From Paralteromonas sediminis (GTDB lineage: Bacteria; Pseudomonadota; Gammaproteobacteria; Enterobacterales; Alteromonadaceae), in contig NZ_RPOK01000004.1 of the NCBI RefSeq assembly GCF_003820355.1, forward strand, positions 1 to 64,000: DNA of 64,000 nt. The letters run 5' to 3'. Both the position numbers and the translations under genes were made by a program. Positions 8,607 to 18,518 of the stretch are shown piece after piece (position 1 is the stretch's first letter; the number at the start of each line of letters is the position of its first letter). The notes beneath the pieces are model-generated. The model did no database searches, was not told where the DNA came from, and saw nothing but the letters and a program-made list of their open reading frames with translations.

Positions 8607-9047
8607 ATGTCACTCATATCAAGATTTTGCGAACTGTACAAAGAACTTGCCAACCTTCAATTGGACCAGCTCGACAGCATCTATCACTCTGAGGTGGTGT
8701 TTGAAGATCCTGTGGCTCGCCACACGGGCATTGAGCAAGTCAAAGGTTATTTCGCAAACCTTCTTGCTAACACGACAACATGTACCTTTACTATACATAA
8801 CGTGGCTGATTGCAAAGATAACAATGCAGAAATCGATCATCTCATTACATGGACAATGACTCTAAAAACGGGGGCGCTTAACAAAGGTAGGGCAATTAAT
8901 ATGCAAGGCACCACGTTATTAAAGGTACACGATAATAAAATTATCTATCACAGGGATTATTACGACGTTGGGCAGATGGTTTACGAGAACATTCCCATTC
9001 TTGGCTCGATAATTAAAAAAATCAAACATCGGATGGCCAAACAATGA
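8607..9047 (+). CDS. SnoaL-like / NTF2-fold protein
   Basis: A 146-residue cone-shaped NTF2-fold protein. The segment LYHSEVVFEDPVARHTGIEQVKGYF is typical of SnoaL-like proteins and the C-terminal half gives HRDYYDVGQM. Members can be isomerases, hydratases or ligand-binding proteins, so no reaction is assigned. It is the first gene of a five-gene operon whose members overlap or abut. Its stop overlaps the next ATG by 4 bases (ATGA). SnoaL-like proteins recur beside the dehydrogenase, FAD protein and CFA-like enzyme in sigma/ChrR regulons of other Proteobacteria. Confidence 0.82.
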   Translation: MSLISRFCELYKELANLQLDQLDSIYHSEVVFEDPVARHTGIEQVKGYFANLLANTTTCTFTIHNVADCKDNNAEIDHLITWTMTLKTGALNKGRAINMQGTTLLKVHDNKIIYHRDYYDVGQMVYENIPILGSIIKKIKHRMAKQ

Positions 9048-9778
9048 CACTCAGACTCTTAATTACTGGGGCGACGTCTGGCATTGGCGAAACGCTTGCT
9101 TTGCGCGCAGCAGATGAAGGTTATCAAGTAATTGCATGCGGAAGAAATGAAGACAAACTCGCACAGCTGGCTCACCACGAGAATATCAGCACTCTGCAGT
9201 TTGATGTCACCAATGAATCTCAGACTCACACTGCACTAGGAAACGTTGAATGCGATATAGCTGTGTTAAATGCAGGTACTTGCGAATATGTCGATATTGA
9301 TGCATTTGAACCAGACATGTTCAGGCGCGTGTTTGAGCCAAACTTTTTTGGTGTGGTCAATGCGACGTCAGCGCTACTATCCAACCTCAAACCAGGAAAT
9401 CAAGTTTTAATCGTAGATAGTCTCGCAAGACTCCTGCCATTCAGTAAAAGTCAGGCATATGGCGCGAGCAAGGCAGCGCTGTTTTATTACACCAAAAGTT
9501 TAGAAGTGGACTTACACAGTAAAGGAATAATTGTTCAAAGTGTCTCTCCTGGGTTTGTTAAGACACCGTTGACCGATAAAAACGACTTCGATATGCCAAT
9601 GCTTATTTCAGTCGAAGAGGCAGCAAAAGATATTCTGCGTGGTATTAAATCTAAAAACAGAAGTGTTTATTTTCCTACCCGGTTCAGCCTGATGTTGCGC
9701 TTTTTAGGATTATTACCCGCAGGGCTACAAAAAAAGATATCACTATTCATGAAAAATAAATCCGAAGGAAGTCAATAA
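9044..9778 (+). CDS. Short-chain dehydrogenase/reductase
   Basis: A Rossmann-fold oxidoreductase of 244 residues. The NAD(P) glycine motif is TGATSGIGETL at about residues 7-17, the structural motif is LNAG near 78-81, and the catalytic Ser-Tyr-Lys triad is in VDSLARL and YGASK. The Arg in position after the glycine motif (CGRNEDKL) favours NADP. The C-terminal region has a basic, hydrophobic stretch (RFSLMLRFLGLLPAG), possibly membrane-associating. The substrate is unknown; the context suggests a lipid or fatty acyl compound. Confidence 0.87.
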   Translation: MTLRLLITGATSGIGETLALRAADEGYQVIACGRNEDKLAQLAHHENISTLQFDVTNESQTHTALGNVECDIAVLNAGTCEYVDIDAFEPDMFRRVFEPNFFGVVNATSALLSNLKPGNQVLIVDSLARLLPFSKSQAYGASKAALFYYTKSLEVDLHSKGIIVQSVSPGFVKTPLTDKNDFDMPMLISVEEAAKDILRGIKSKNRSVYFPTRFSLMLRFLGLLPAGLQKKISLFMKNKSEGSQ

Positions 9779-9781
9779 GTA

Positions 9782-11065
9782 ATGACGGCTCAAAGAAAAA
9801 AGGTTGCCATCGTCGGCACGGGTATATCTGGATTAACATGCGCTTACTTTTTAAACAAAAGGCATGATATTACTGTATTCGAAGCCAATGACTACATCGG
9901 CGGGCATACGGCAACTAAAGATGTAACGGTAGAAGGGCAATCTTACGCAATAGACACTGGATTCATTGTATTCAACGATTGGACCTACCCCAATTTCATA
10001 AAACTGATGGACGAATTACATGTTGCCCGTCAGCCGACAGAAATGAGTTTCTCCGTACGTAATAAATTACAAAACCTAGAATACAATGGTCACGATCTGA
10101 ATAGCTTATTTGCTCAACGACGCAATATTTTTAGACCGCGATTCTGGCGTATCGTAAGCGATATTTTACGATTCAATAAACGGTGTAAGTCGCTTGTTGA
10201 AAGTAAAACGAATACCGACAACATCACCTTGTTCGAATTTATTGAGCAAGAAAAACTCAGTGATGATTTTGCCAAAAATTATATCCTGCCCATGTGCGCA
10301 GCGATCTGGTCAGCGAGTGTCGAGGACGTTAAGGCGTTTCCACTGACATTTTTTTTGCAGTTCTTCAATAATCACGGATTGTTGAATGTTGCTGATCGCC
10401 CTCAGTGGTACACCCTCGTAGGTGGTTCGCGCAGCTATATTGACCCACTTACCTCTACCTATAAAGACAAGATCCTGCTTAATACACCTGTGTCCAGCGT
10501 AACGAAAACCCTGAGCGGTGACAAAACGGAATATACCCTCGTTGCCAAGGAGCAGCAGTTTACTTTTGACGAAGTCATATTCGCTTGCCATAGCGACCAA
10601 GCTTTGCGTTGCCTTGCGCTCCCCAGCGAGGAGCAACGCGCTATACTTGGCGCTATCCCTTATGCTATGAATGAAGTGGTCTTACACACTGACGTCAGCG
10701 TTTTACCAAAAAGAAAGCTGGCTTGGGCCAGCTGGAACTATGACATTAAGGGTGATGACAGCGACTTGGCAAATGCAGCAGCGGTCAGTTACAACATGAA
10801 TATTTTGCAACGTTTGAACGTCACGCCCACATTTTGCGTAACCCTTAATAACACATCGGCTATCAAGCCGTCGTCTATACTGGGTAAATTTAAATATGCG
10901 CATCCTCAATACAACATGGCTATGGTAGCAGCGCAACAACAGCGCGCTAAAATATGTGGCATTGATGGATTGCATTTCTGCGGCGCGTATTGGTACAACG
11001 GCTTCCACGAAGATGGCGTGCGCAGTGCACTTGACGTTGTTAAACGATTTGGAGTGGAGTGGTGA
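9782..11065 (+). CDS. FAD-dependent amine-oxidase-like oxidoreductase
   Basis: A flavoprotein of 427 residues related to phytoene desaturases and protoporphyrinogen oxidase. The N-terminal dinucleotide motif is VGTGISGLTCAYFL, followed by FEANDYIGGHTAT, the usual second FAD contact. The C-terminus holds CGAYWYNGFHEDG, the conserved closing FAD segment. In this setting it is a good candidate for desaturating or oxidising a fatty acyl chain, as described for furan fatty acid synthesis in Rhodobacter, but that step is not proven here. Its stop overlaps the next gene start. Confidence 0.87.
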   Translation: MTAQRKKVAIVGTGISGLTCAYFLNKRHDITVFEANDYIGGHTATKDVTVEGQSYAIDTGFIVFNDWTYPNFIKLMDELHVARQPTEMSFSVRNKLQNLEYNGHDLNSLFAQRRNIFRPRFWRIVSDILRFNKRCKSLVESKTNTDNITLFEFIEQEKLSDDFAKNYILPMCAAIWSASVEDVKAFPLTFFLQFFNNHGLLNVADRPQWYTLVGGSRSYIDPLTSTYKDKILLNTPVSSVTKTLSGDKTEYTLVAKEQQFTFDEVIFACHSDQALRCLALPSEEQRAILGAIPYAMNEVVLHTDVSVLPKRKLAWASWNYDIKGDDSDLANAAAVSYNMNILQRLNVTPTFCVTLNNTSAIKPSSILGKFKYAHPQYNMAMVAAQQQRAKICGIDGLHFCGAYWYNGFHEDGVRSALDVVKRFGVEW

Positions 11066-11841
11066 TAGAAAGCGCTATTTATCAGGGCAAGGTGCATCAC
11101 GAACGCGTGCATCCCACACAGCATTCGTTTGAATATGCTTTGAGTTTATTCTGGCTCAAACTGGATGAGCTTCCACATTTAACAAAGTCACTACGCCACT
11201 TTTCTATTAGCAGATTGTCCTTCCATCGTTTTAAGCTTTCTGACTATTTTGTTCACAAAGACTTAAACAGCACCTGCGATCTCATCGAAGCGATAAAAGA
11301 AAGGATGGTGCACTTAGGTGCTACTTCGGCTCTCGATGGCGACATATTTTTCCTCGGACAATTGCGCTCCATGGGGATCTACTTCAGCCCAGTAAATTTC
11401 TATTATCACCGCAATGAGGAATCGCAGGTGTTTGACTACATGCTTGCAGAGGTCAGCAACACGCCCTGGAATGAAAAACACTATTACTTGGTTGATCTCA
11501 AACAGCAACATGACACCCAAAAAACCTTTCATGTGTCGCCTTTTAACCCGATTGACATGACCTATAAGTGGCAGGTATCACAACCAGATGAAAGATTAAG
11601 CCTTGCGCTTTCCTGCTATCAGGAACACAGACACTTTACTGCGTCTATTGCCATGAAAAAACAACCTCTGACCGACAGGACTTTGCGGGCACTGACCCTT
11701 AAGATGCCGAGTACTACCCTGTTTTCACTTATTGGCATCTATTGGCAAGCACTAAAACTCTTTATTAAACGTACCCCTGTCTACGGACATCCGGGTTCGA
11801 TTCAATCTCACGTTCAGGAAAATAACAATGTCACAAAGTGA
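11059..11841 (+). CDS. DUF1365 family protein
   Basis: This 260-residue DUF1365 protein has the family motifs HERVHPTQHSFEY near the N-terminus, LGQLRSMGIYFSPVNFYY, and HVSPFNPIDMTY. The start is GTG at 11059 or 11062, inside the end of the preceding gene. DUF1365 genes nearly always sit between an FAD amine-oxidase-like gene and a CFA-like gene, which points to a shared lipid pathway. The biochemical role is unknown to me. The final codons overlap the start of the methyltransferase by 14 bases. Confidence 0.85.
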   Translation: MVIESAIYQGKVHHERVHPTQHSFEYALSLFWLKLDELPHLTKSLRHFSISRLSFHRFKLSDYFVHKDLNSTCDLIEAIKERMVHLGATSALDGDIFFLGQLRSMGIYFSPVNFYYHRNEESQVFDYMLAEVSNTPWNEKHYYLVDLKQQHDTQKTFHVSPFNPIDMTYKWQVSQPDERLSLALSCYQEHRHFTASIAMKKQPLTDRTLRALTLKMPSTTLFSLIGIYWQALKLFIKRTPVYGHPGSIQSHVQENNNVTK

Positions 11842-13081
11842 ATCTGTACTTGCTAACACCAATGAGATGACATTAACGGAACGTTTTTGTCGAAGCGTGT
11901 TTTTAAAAGCCATGTTTTTGTTCGAAGATGGCCAGCTAACCCTTTCTGAGCGAGGCGAACCTGTTGCTACATTTGGCAGACAATCAAACATCCATGCCAA
12001 GGTAAACATTTTATCGCCCGCTGCTTATCCGAAACTTCTTTTGGGAGGCAGTGTTGGTGCGGGTGAATCTTTTATGGAGGGACTGTGGGAAACACCTGAT
12101 TTAACCCAGGTCATTCAAATGTTTGCCAGGAATCTGCCTACTTTGGACAAATGGGAGGCAAAGTTCAAATGGTTGTCTTTACCCGTCTTGCGGGTTCAGC
12201 ATCTGCTTAATCGCAACTCTAAGCGTCAAGCCAAGAGAAATATAGAAGCGCATTATGATTTGGGTAACAAGCTCTATACCAAATTTCTCGACCCCTCAAT
12301 GATGTATTCGGCCGCCATTTATCCCGATGCAAATAGCTCTCTTTCCGAGGCCCAATTTCATAAGCTTGATACGATATGCAAAAAGCTGCAGCTAACCTCT
12401 AAGGACCACTTGCTCGAAATAGGAACAGGATGGGGAGGCTTGGCCATTCATGCAGCTAAGTACTATGGCTGTCATGTAACCACAACAACAATATCAGAAG
12501 AACAACACGATTATGCTGCGGAGTGGATTCGCCGTGAAGGCCTACAAGATAGGATCTCATTGCTGAAAGAAGACTACAGAAACCTGACTGGGACTTATTC
12601 TAAACTGGTTTCCATTGAAATGATTGAAGCGGTTGGCCAGTCTTATTTGGGCAACTTTTTTCAAAAATGTACCTCGCTGCTAAAGCCAGATGGTTTAATG
12701 TTGATTCAGGCTATCACCATCGACGACCGCCGCTATGATAGCTATTCGAAGAATGTGGACTTCATTCAAAAATATATTTTTCCTGGTGGTTTTTTACCTT
12801 CTCAGCTCGTGCTTAATCAACATATCAAAAAAGCGACTGATATGATGATACGCGACCTTCATGATATAGGTCTGGATTACGCCAGGACACTCAGAGACTG
12901 GTATGAGGCTTTTGTCCAAAGTAAAGATGCGCTATACAAAGACGGCTATGATGACCGCTTCATGAGAATGTGGGAATACTACTTAAAGTATTGTGAAGGT
13001 GGCTTTTTAGAGAGGACAATAAGCACGGTTCAATTGGTACTGAGCAAACCACAATTCAGAGATGACATGGAGAGAGGTTAA
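11828..13081 (+). CDS. Cyclopropane-fatty-acid-synthase-like methyltransferase
   Basis: A SAM-dependent methyltransferase of 417 residues acting on unsaturated phospholipid acyl chains. The SAM motif is LLEIGTGWGGLA, and the family features IEAHYDLGN, MMYSAAIYP and YIFPGGFLPS are present. Compared with E. coli Cfa, the Cys in DIGCGWGG is Thr, and the LHTIG segment with the bicarbonate-binding His reads IQAIT. The Glu of the MFEHVG motif and the Tyr of WYE are kept. These changes suggest a methylating enzyme of the UfaM (furan fatty acid) type rather than a true cyclopropane synthase. This is an inference. The stop shares bases with the convergent pomB stop. Confidence 0.85.
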   Translation: MSQSESVLANTNEMTLTERFCRSVFLKAMFLFEDGQLTLSERGEPVATFGRQSNIHAKVNILSPAAYPKLLLGGSVGAGESFMEGLWETPDLTQVIQMFARNLPTLDKWEAKFKWLSLPVLRVQHLLNRNSKRQAKRNIEAHYDLGNKLYTKFLDPSMMYSAAIYPDANSSLSEAQFHKLDTICKKLQLTSKDHLLEIGTGWGGLAIHAAKYYGCHVTTTTISEEQHDYAAEWIRREGLQDRISLLKEDYRNLTGTYSKLVSIEMIEAVGQSYLGNFFQKCTSLLKPDGLMLIQAITIDDRRYDSYSKNVDFIQKYIFPGGFLPSQLVLNQHIKKATDMMIRDLHDIGLDYARTLRDWYEAFVQSKDALYKDGYDDRFMRMWEYYLKYCEGGFLERTISTVQLVLSKPQFRDDMERG

Positions 13082-14025
13082 CTCTCTCCTCCTTCAATCA
13101 CAGATATAGGCTGTGAAAGCATAGGTTTTCCTTGATTGATGTTGATTTCAACGCGTCGGTTGCGTGCTCTATCATCGGCGGTCTCAGGGTTCTCAATAAG
13201 GGGGTCTGTGTAAGCTTTACCTACCACACGCATTCTGCTCTCATCAAAACCCGTAGCACGCCTCAACTCCTCAGCTACGGCTACCGCCCTTTGCGAAGAC
13301 AAATCCCAATTCGAACGATACAGCTCGTTGGAGATATTTTGCCTGTCACTGTGTCCCGAAATTTCAATCTCACCAGGGACATCTGCTAATAACTCACCAA
13401 TCTGCTGCAAGATTGGGCGAAATTGTGGTTGCAAGAACGCAGACCCCGCAGAAAACGAACCGTTCTCTCTTATCCTGATAGTTATTTGTTGGCCTAACGA
13501 TTCAAGCTCAATGGCGCCGTCCAATACTTGACGCTGAAGTTGCTGAGCCACTTTTTTCATAAGTTCATTGACTTCTTCCTGGTCAGACGTTGCTTCCGAT
13601 GCTGAAGCTGCAGAATCAGACGCGGTTTGCTGTGCCTGCCCCCCTCGTTCAGTGCCTCGCTGTTTTTGCCTGCCCCCTGCAGAATCCTCATCACCTGCCT
13701 GAAATTCTAGCGCTTGCTGTGTCATTTCAATGGTTTGCTGCTGAATGACATCAATAGGGGTCGGATCAGGCCTGCCAGGACGGAATTCCATGGCAATAAC
13801 ACTCGTTCCCTTCGGTATATCCTTAACTTCAATCTTATTTTGAACACCAAAGGCGAACTTCATTGAGCCAGCAATTTGCTTAAACTTGAGTACATCCATT
13901 TCAGAAAAAGCCAATAGCAAGACGAAGAAACACATTAGCAACGACATCAAGTCAGCAAAGGTTCCCATCCAAGCAGGTAACCCCTCAGGAGGACATTTCG
14001 GACATTCTTCTTGCTGTTCTGCCAC
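13078..14025 (-). CDS. pomB: Flagellar stator protein PomB (MotB family)
   Basis: PomB anchors the Na+-driven flagellar stator to peptidoglycan and carries the ion-binding aspartate. The N-terminus reads PAWMGTFADLMSLLMCFFVLLL, with D25 as the predicted ion site in the single membrane helix. A long Gln/Ser/Ala-rich linker (about 95-170) leads to a C-terminal OmpA-like peptidoglycan-binding domain (about 185-300) containing ISGHSDRQN and DRARNRRVEI. The start lies 9 bases after the pomA stop. The gene is convergent with the methyltransferase, and both stop codons use the same TTAA. Confidence 0.93.
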   Translation of the reverse strand: MAEQQEECPKCPPEGLPAWMGTFADLMSLLMCFFVLLLAFSEMDVLKFKQIAGSMKFAFGVQNKIEVKDIPKGTSVIAMEFRPGRPDPTPIDVIQQQTIEMTQQALEFQAGDEDSAGGRQKQRGTERGGQAQQTASDSAASASEATSDQEEVNELMKKVAQQLQRQVLDGAIELESLGQQITIRIRENGSFSAGSAFLQPQFRPILQQIGELLADVPGEIEISGHSDRQNISNELYRSNWDLSSQRAVAVAEELRRATGFDESRMRVVGKAYTDPLIENPETADDRARNRRVEININQGKPMLSQPISVIEGGES

Positions 14026-14034
14026 AATGAACCC

Positions 14035-14799
14035 TTATTCTTCGTCTGTAGTGCCACCGCGTTTGCTGGCAGCCAGATAGTTTTTCAGGATGCCTTCTAT
14101 AACGCGAGGGTTTTGCCCGTCGGCAATACCAATGATTCCGTCAAGAACCAACTTTTGATTCAATTCTTCCTCTGTTGCCCTATTACCTAATTTGACCGCG
14201 ATGGGTAGGCAAACAACGTTGGCCAAAAATGCGCCATATAAAGTCGTGAGAAGCGCAACTGCCATCGCAGGCCCAATGGCTTTGGGATCATCCATGTTTG
14301 ATAGCATAGCCACCAGACCTATGAGCGTACCTATCATCCCCATGGCTGGAGCGACATCTCCCATAGCCTTGAAGATACTGGCGCCAAATTCATGCCGTTC
14401 TGTCGTCATTTTGATGTCTTTAGACAAGGTTTCACGGACTACGTCAACGTCGTGTCCGTCAACTAACATATCGACGCCCTTTTGCATAAAAGGATTTTCT
14501 ATTTCAGCCTCTTCTAAAGCTAAGAAGCCGCCTTTACGCGCCGCATCTGCCATCTCAACCACTTTTTCAATGAGCACGTCAGGTGCCTCAATTTTGAACA
14601 TAAAGGCTTTTGCTGCAACTTTACCCGCGCCAAAAAACTGCCCAAGCGTATACTGGGCTAAACAAACAAAGATGGTTCCGCCAAACACAATAAGTACAGA
14701 TGGCCCATTGATAAACATGCCAATGTCGCCACCCTGAACCATTGCCATCACCACAAAGCCAATGGCGCCCAAAATGCCGATAAGGGTTGCTAAATCCAC
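14035..14799 (-). CDS. pomA: Flagellar stator protein PomA (MotA family)
   Basis: PomA is the four-helix membrane subunit that couples Na+ flow to torque. Family features include the first helix (LIGILGAIGFVVMAM), the cytoplasmic loop with the charged residues that touch FliG, and the third and fourth helices (VAPAMGMIGTLIGLVAML and GPAMAVALLTTLYGAFLANV). The 254-residue length equals that of Vibrio PomA. The pomAB pair beside xseB-ispA-dxs matches the arrangement in Vibrio and Alteromonas. No chemotaxis or other flagellar genes are in the window. Confidence 0.94.
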   Translation of the reverse strand: MDLATLIGILGAIGFVVMAMVQGGDIGMFINGPSVLIVFGGTIFVCLAQYTLGQFFGAGKVAAKAFMFKIEAPDVLIEKVVEMADAARKGGFLALEEAEIENPFMQKGVDMLVDGHDVDVVRETLSKDIKMTTERHEFGASIFKAMGDVAPAMGMIGTLIGLVAMLSNMDDPKAIGPAMAVALLTTLYGAFLANVVCLPIAVKLGNRATEEELNQKLVLDGIIGIADGQNPRVIEGILKNYLAASKRGGTTDEE

Positions 14800-14968
14800 T
14801 CGCGGTTCCTTTTTATTGTTTACGGAATAAGGTCACTTCTTTCATTCTATCGGCTTAAATTCAGATTTCTACACTTGTAAAACAATATGCGCGTTGACAA
14901 AGTCGTTGACCGCTTATTTCAGCTCGGTTAAGGTGCGCGCTACCTCGCGCATTTACTGGCTGGAACAC

Positions 14969-15226
14969 ATGACGAAGAAGACATCTGAAGACTCCGTTTC
15001 ATTTGAAGAAACCCTGGAGGAACTCGAGAACCTTGTGAATGAAATGGAACAAGGTGATCTGCCGCTCAATGATGCACTGGAAAAGTTTGAACGCGGCATT
15101 GTCCTTGCTAAACAAAGCCAAAAGGCACTTGAGAATGCAGAACAGAAAGTCAAAATACTGATGCAAAGCCAAACCGGTGAAACTCTGGTCGATCTTGAAG
15201 CCAGTGAACAGACGGACGAACAGTGA
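14969..15226 (+). CDS. xseB: Exodeoxyribonuclease VII small subunit
   Basis: XseB assembles with XseA to degrade single-stranded DNA. The protein is short (85 residues) and has the family core FEETLEELENLVNEMEQGDLPL-type helix pair with the following ALEKFERGI segment. The frame continues upstream to a TTG at 14894, but ATG 14969 preceded by TGGAA gives the standard length. The 5' region contains a small inverted repeat (TGCGCG 14934-14939 with CGCGCA 14946-14951). The stop overlaps the ispA start, so xseB-ispA-dxs are likely cotranscribed. Confidence 0.92.
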   Translation: MTKKTSEDSVSFEETLEELENLVNEMEQGDLPLNDALEKFERGIVLAKQSQKALENAEQKVKILMQSQTGETLVDLEASEQTDEQ

Positions 15227-16134
15227 AAACTCATGATTTGACGCTTACTCACGAATGGGTACACCAGTCTATTCATAAAAAGCTTAGTACGCTAATTAAT
15301 GGTTTGCCTGCGCAACCCACAATACTGGCTGAGGCGATGCAATACGCCTTATTCAATGGTGGTAAACGACTCCGTCCGTTATTAGCGATACTTATTGCAG
15401 ACGCCATAGAGGTTTCGCGTGAACATGCACTTTCCATTGGCGCGGCGATTGAATGTATACATGCATATTCATTAGTCCACGACGATTTACCTGCGATGGA
15501 TGACGACGACCTGCGAAGAGGTCAACCGACATGCCACGTAAAATATGATGAAGCAATAGCGATTTTGGTGGGAGATGCATTGCAATCGCTGGCCTTTGAG
15601 TTGTTGAGTTGTGATGAACAAATCGATGCGTCGCCAAGTCAGAAGATAGTGCTCATCAATCAGTTGGCCAAAGCTTCGGGTTTCAGTGGTATGGTAGGTG
15701 GGCAGGCCATTGATTTGGCCGCTACTGGGGAAGACAGCAAAGTCGCTCACACGATTGAGACCTTAATGTTACTGCACAAACTCAAAACAGGTGCAATCCT
15801 CAAGGCTTGCGTTACTATGCCACTAGCCTTGTCTGATAAAGTCACAACTACCGAAAAGGCGCAGTTTGAATGCTTTGCAGACGCTATTGGTTTGGCGTTT
15901 CAGGTTCAAGATGACATCCTTGATTGTACTGGTGATACAGCACAGCTAGGGAAACCAGCTGGATCGGACGATGAACAGCACAAGCACACCTTCCCCGCGT
16001 TACTTGGTATTGAAGGTGCGAAGCAACAATTACACACTTTGTATCACGATGCGCTTCAAGCATTAGCCGCTTTGCCATACAATACAGAAGCACTGGAAGC
16101 ATTTTGCGAGCTGTTAATTAACCGCGACCATTAA
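15223..16134 (+). CDS. ispA: Farnesyl diphosphate synthase
   Basis: IspA condenses isopentenyl diphosphate with DMAPP and then GPP to make farnesyl diphosphate for quinones and undecaprenyl carriers. Both aspartate motifs are visible: DDLPAMDDDD with the following RRG (first), and DDILD in QVQDDILDCTGD (second). GGKRLRP near residue 47 binds diphosphate. The 303-residue length is normal. The start is GTG at 15223, overlapping the xseB stop codon, which points to translational coupling. dxs follows 30 bases later in the same pathway. Confidence 0.95.
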   Translation: MKTHDLTLTHEWVHQSIHKKLSTLINGLPAQPTILAEAMQYALFNGGKRLRPLLAILIADAIEVSREHALSIGAAIECIHAYSLVHDDLPAMDDDDLRRGQPTCHVKYDEAIAILVGDALQSLAFELLSCDEQIDASPSQKIVLINQLAKASGFSGMVGGQAIDLAATGEDSKVAHTIETLMLLHKLKTGAILKACVTMPLALSDKVTTTEKAQFECFADAIGLAFQVQDDILDCTGDTAQLGKPAGSDDEQHKHTFPALLGIEGAKQQLHTLYHDALQALAALPYNTEALEAFCELLINRDH

Positions 16135-16164
16135 TTTTCTTATTTATAAATACAAGACACAATA

Positions 16165-18030
16165 ATGACACTGGATTTGACACACTACCCAACTCTGGCT
16201 TTGGCGACTACACCTGAAGCGTTGAGAAAGCTGCCGCAGGACAAACTAAACAAGTTGTCAGAGGAATTACGCCAGTATTTGCTTACCAGCGTGAGTCAGA
16301 GCAGTGGTCACTTTGCATCTGGCCTGGGTACTGTAGAGCTGACGGTGGCGCTCCACTATGTATATAACACACCGTTTGATCGCTTGATTTGGGATGTGGG
16401 TCATCAAGCCTATCCTCATAAAATTATTACCGGGAGAGCCGAAAAAATGACAAGTATCCGTCAAAAAGACGGTCTTCATCCTTTTCCATGGCCCCCAGAG
16501 AGCGATTATGACACCTTCGCTGTAGGACACTCCTCTACCTCTATCAGCGCAGCATTGGGTATGTCAGTGGCTGCTGAAAAGGAAAATGCAGGTAGAAAAG
16601 TGGTAGCTGTTATCGGCGATGGTGCGCTTACTGCAGGCATGGCCTTTGAGGCGATGAATCACGCTGGTGACATCGGAAAGGATATGGTAGTTGTCCTGAA
16701 TGACAATGAAATGTCTATCTCAGAAAATGTCGGTGCGCTCAATAGTCATCTGGCACGCTTGCTGACCGGAAACTTCTTTAACAGCATTCGCGATGGCAGC
16801 AAAAAATTACTGTCTAACGTACCCCCAATCAAAGAATTCGCCAGCCGTGCAGAAGAGCACATCAAAGGGATGGTTGTACCAGGCACCATATTTGAAGAAC
16901 TAGGGTTTAATTACATAGGTCCGATTGATGGACACGATGTCAATGCTGTCGTAGATACACTGCGTAATATGCGTAACTTTTCCGGGCCGCATATTCTTCA
17001 TGTCGTTACCAAAAAAGGTAAAGGCTATGAAGTTGCAGAAAAAGATCCCATCAAATTTCACGCTGTGCCCAAGTTTAATCCTGCAGAGGAAGCACTGCCA
17101 AAATCTGCCCCTGGAAAACCCACATTTTCTAAGATATTTGGTGACTGGCTATGCGATATGGCAAGCATCGATTCAAAGCTGATGGCCATTACGCCAGCAA
17201 TGCGTGAAGGTTCCGGCATGGTCGAGTTTTCACAGCGCTTTCCTGAGCAGTATTTCGATGTCGCCATTGCCGAGCAGCACGCGGTAACCTTTGGCGCCGG
17301 CCTAGCGAAAGAAGGAATGAACGCCGTTGTTGCAATTTATTCCACCTTTTTACAACGGGCCTATGACCAGCTTATCCACGACGTTGCTATTCAGAATTTA
17401 CCTGTCCTTTTTGCTATCGACAGAGCAGGTATTGTAGGTGCTGACGGTCCTACTCACCAAGGAGCCTTTGATATTTCTTATCTGCGATGCATTCCCAATA
17501 TGATCGTAATGACTCCCGGTGATGAACAAGATTGTCGCGATATGCTGTATACCGGTCACCTGGCAGGTCAACCCGCAGCTGTCAGGTATCCGCGTGGAGC
17601 CGGCATGGGGGTAGAAGTAACGAGTGAAATGCGCCAGCTGGCAATTGGTAAATCAAGAACACTGCGACATGGGCAATCTGTGGCAATCCTGAATTTTGGT
17701 ACATTGCTTCCCTACGCTTTAGAAGCAGCAGAGCAAAATAATTATAGCGTTATTGATATGCGCTTTGTTAAACCATTAGACACAGAGGTGATCACAAGAC
17801 TGCTTGAAGATTACAACTTACTTGTTACCCTAGAAGACGGTTCAATTATGGGGGGAGCAGGGAGTGCAGTGAACGAGTATTTAATGCGTGTGAAAGCTAA
17901 CATCAGCTGCCTCAACATTGGACTGCCCGATTCATTCATATTGCAGGGCACTCAGACAGAAATGTACAAGGTTCATCAATTGGATGCCGATGGCATTATC
18001 GCGCAAATTGACGCTTTTTTGAAAAATTAG
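16165..18030 (+). CDS. dxs: 1-deoxy-D-xylulose-5-phosphate synthase
   Basis: Dxs is the thiamine-diphosphate enzyme that joins pyruvate and glyceraldehyde-3-phosphate, the entry step of the MEP isoprenoid pathway and the source of precursor for thiamine and pyridoxal. The TPP motif [15 protein letters not shown]...NDNEMSIS, the catalytic His region (HQAYPHKI), and the transketolase central domain with [11 protein letters not shown] and [15 protein letters not shown] are all present. It is 621 residues, full length. Downstream, the dxs stop overlaps the convergent pgpA stop by 4 bases. Confidence 0.97.
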   Translation: MTLDLTHYPTLALATTPEALRKLPQDKLNKLSEELRQYLLTSVSQSSGHFASGLGTVELTVALHYVYNTPFDRLIWDVGHQAYPHKIITGRAEKMTSIRQKDGLHPFPWPPESDYDTFAVGHSSTSISAALGMSVAAEKENAGRKVVAVIGDGALTAGMAFEAMNHAGDIGKDMVVVLNDNEMSISENVGALNSHLARLLTGNFFNSIRDGSKKLLSNVPPIKEFASRAEEHIKGMVVPGTIFEELGFNYIGPIDGHDVNAVVDTLRNMRNFSGPHILHVVTKKGKGYEVAEKDPIKFHAVPKFNPAEEALPKSAPGKPTFSKIFGDWLCDMASIDSKLMAITPAMREGSGMVEFSQRFPEQYFDVAIAEQHAVTFGAGLAKEGMNAVVAIYSTFLQRAYDQLIHDVAIQNLPVLFAIDRAGIVGADGPTHQGAFDISYLRCIPNMIVMTPGDEQDCRDMLYTGHLAGQPAAVRYPRGAGMGVEVTSEMRQLAIGKSRTLRHGQSVAILNFGTLLPYALEAAEQNNYSVIDMRFVKPLDTEVITRLLEDYNLLVTLEDGSIMGGAGSAVNEYLMRVKANISCLNIGLPDSFILQGTQTEMYKVHQLDADGIIAQIDAFLKN

Positions 18031-18518
18031 AGCGTTAGAAACTCAAAATATAACAGGGCGTGCATTACTACGCACGCCATAACGCCCGCAGCAATATCAT
18101 CCACCATAATTCCAAAGCCGCCTTTTACTTTTTTGTCCAATAAGCTGATTGGCCATGGTTTTACAATGTCAAAAAACCGGAACAACAAAAAGCCGACAAT
18201 GGCTGTTGATGGATTAAAAGGCACTAATAGGAAAGTAATAAAAAGCCCCGCGAATTCATCCCACACGATGGCGCTGTGATCATGAACGCCAAGGTCTTTT
18301 GCAGTTTGGTCGCAAATCTTAATACCGGCTAGACAAACTAACACTGTTAACGCGATAAAAATTTCATCGGGAAATAAACTTGCCACCCATACTAAAGGTA
18401 ACGCTGCCAAGGTACCAAATGTGCCGGGCATTTTTACTGCGAGACCAGAACCAAAACCTACGGCAAGAAAGTGCATAGGATGTGTCAAATCGAGTTTTTT
18501 TCTGGTTTCTGTATCCAC
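18027..18518 (-). CDS. pgpA: Phosphatidylglycerophosphatase A
   Basis: PgpA removes phosphate from phosphatidylglycerophosphate at the inner membrane. The 163-residue protein has the family features [21 protein letters not shown], the [11 protein letters not shown] segment with conserved acidic residues, and [14 protein letters not shown] near the C-terminus, plus three to four hydrophobic helices. It is the last gene of the glyA-rib-nusB-thiL operon. Its ATG shares a base with the thiL stop. Confidence 0.94.
   Translation of the reverse strand: MDTETRKKLDLTHPMHFLAVGFGSGLAVKMPGTFGTLAALPLVWVASLFPDEIFIALTVLVCLAGIKICDQTAKDLGVHDHSAIVWDEFAGLFITFLLVPFNPSTAIVGFLLFRFFDIVKPWPISLLDKKVKGGFGIMVDDIAAGVMACVVMHALLYFEFLTL

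Noticed and set aside
8482-8859. 125-codon plus-strand frame overlapping the SnoaL-like gene
   Set aside because: It starts upstream of the predicted promoter and shares bases with a clear family protein in another frame.
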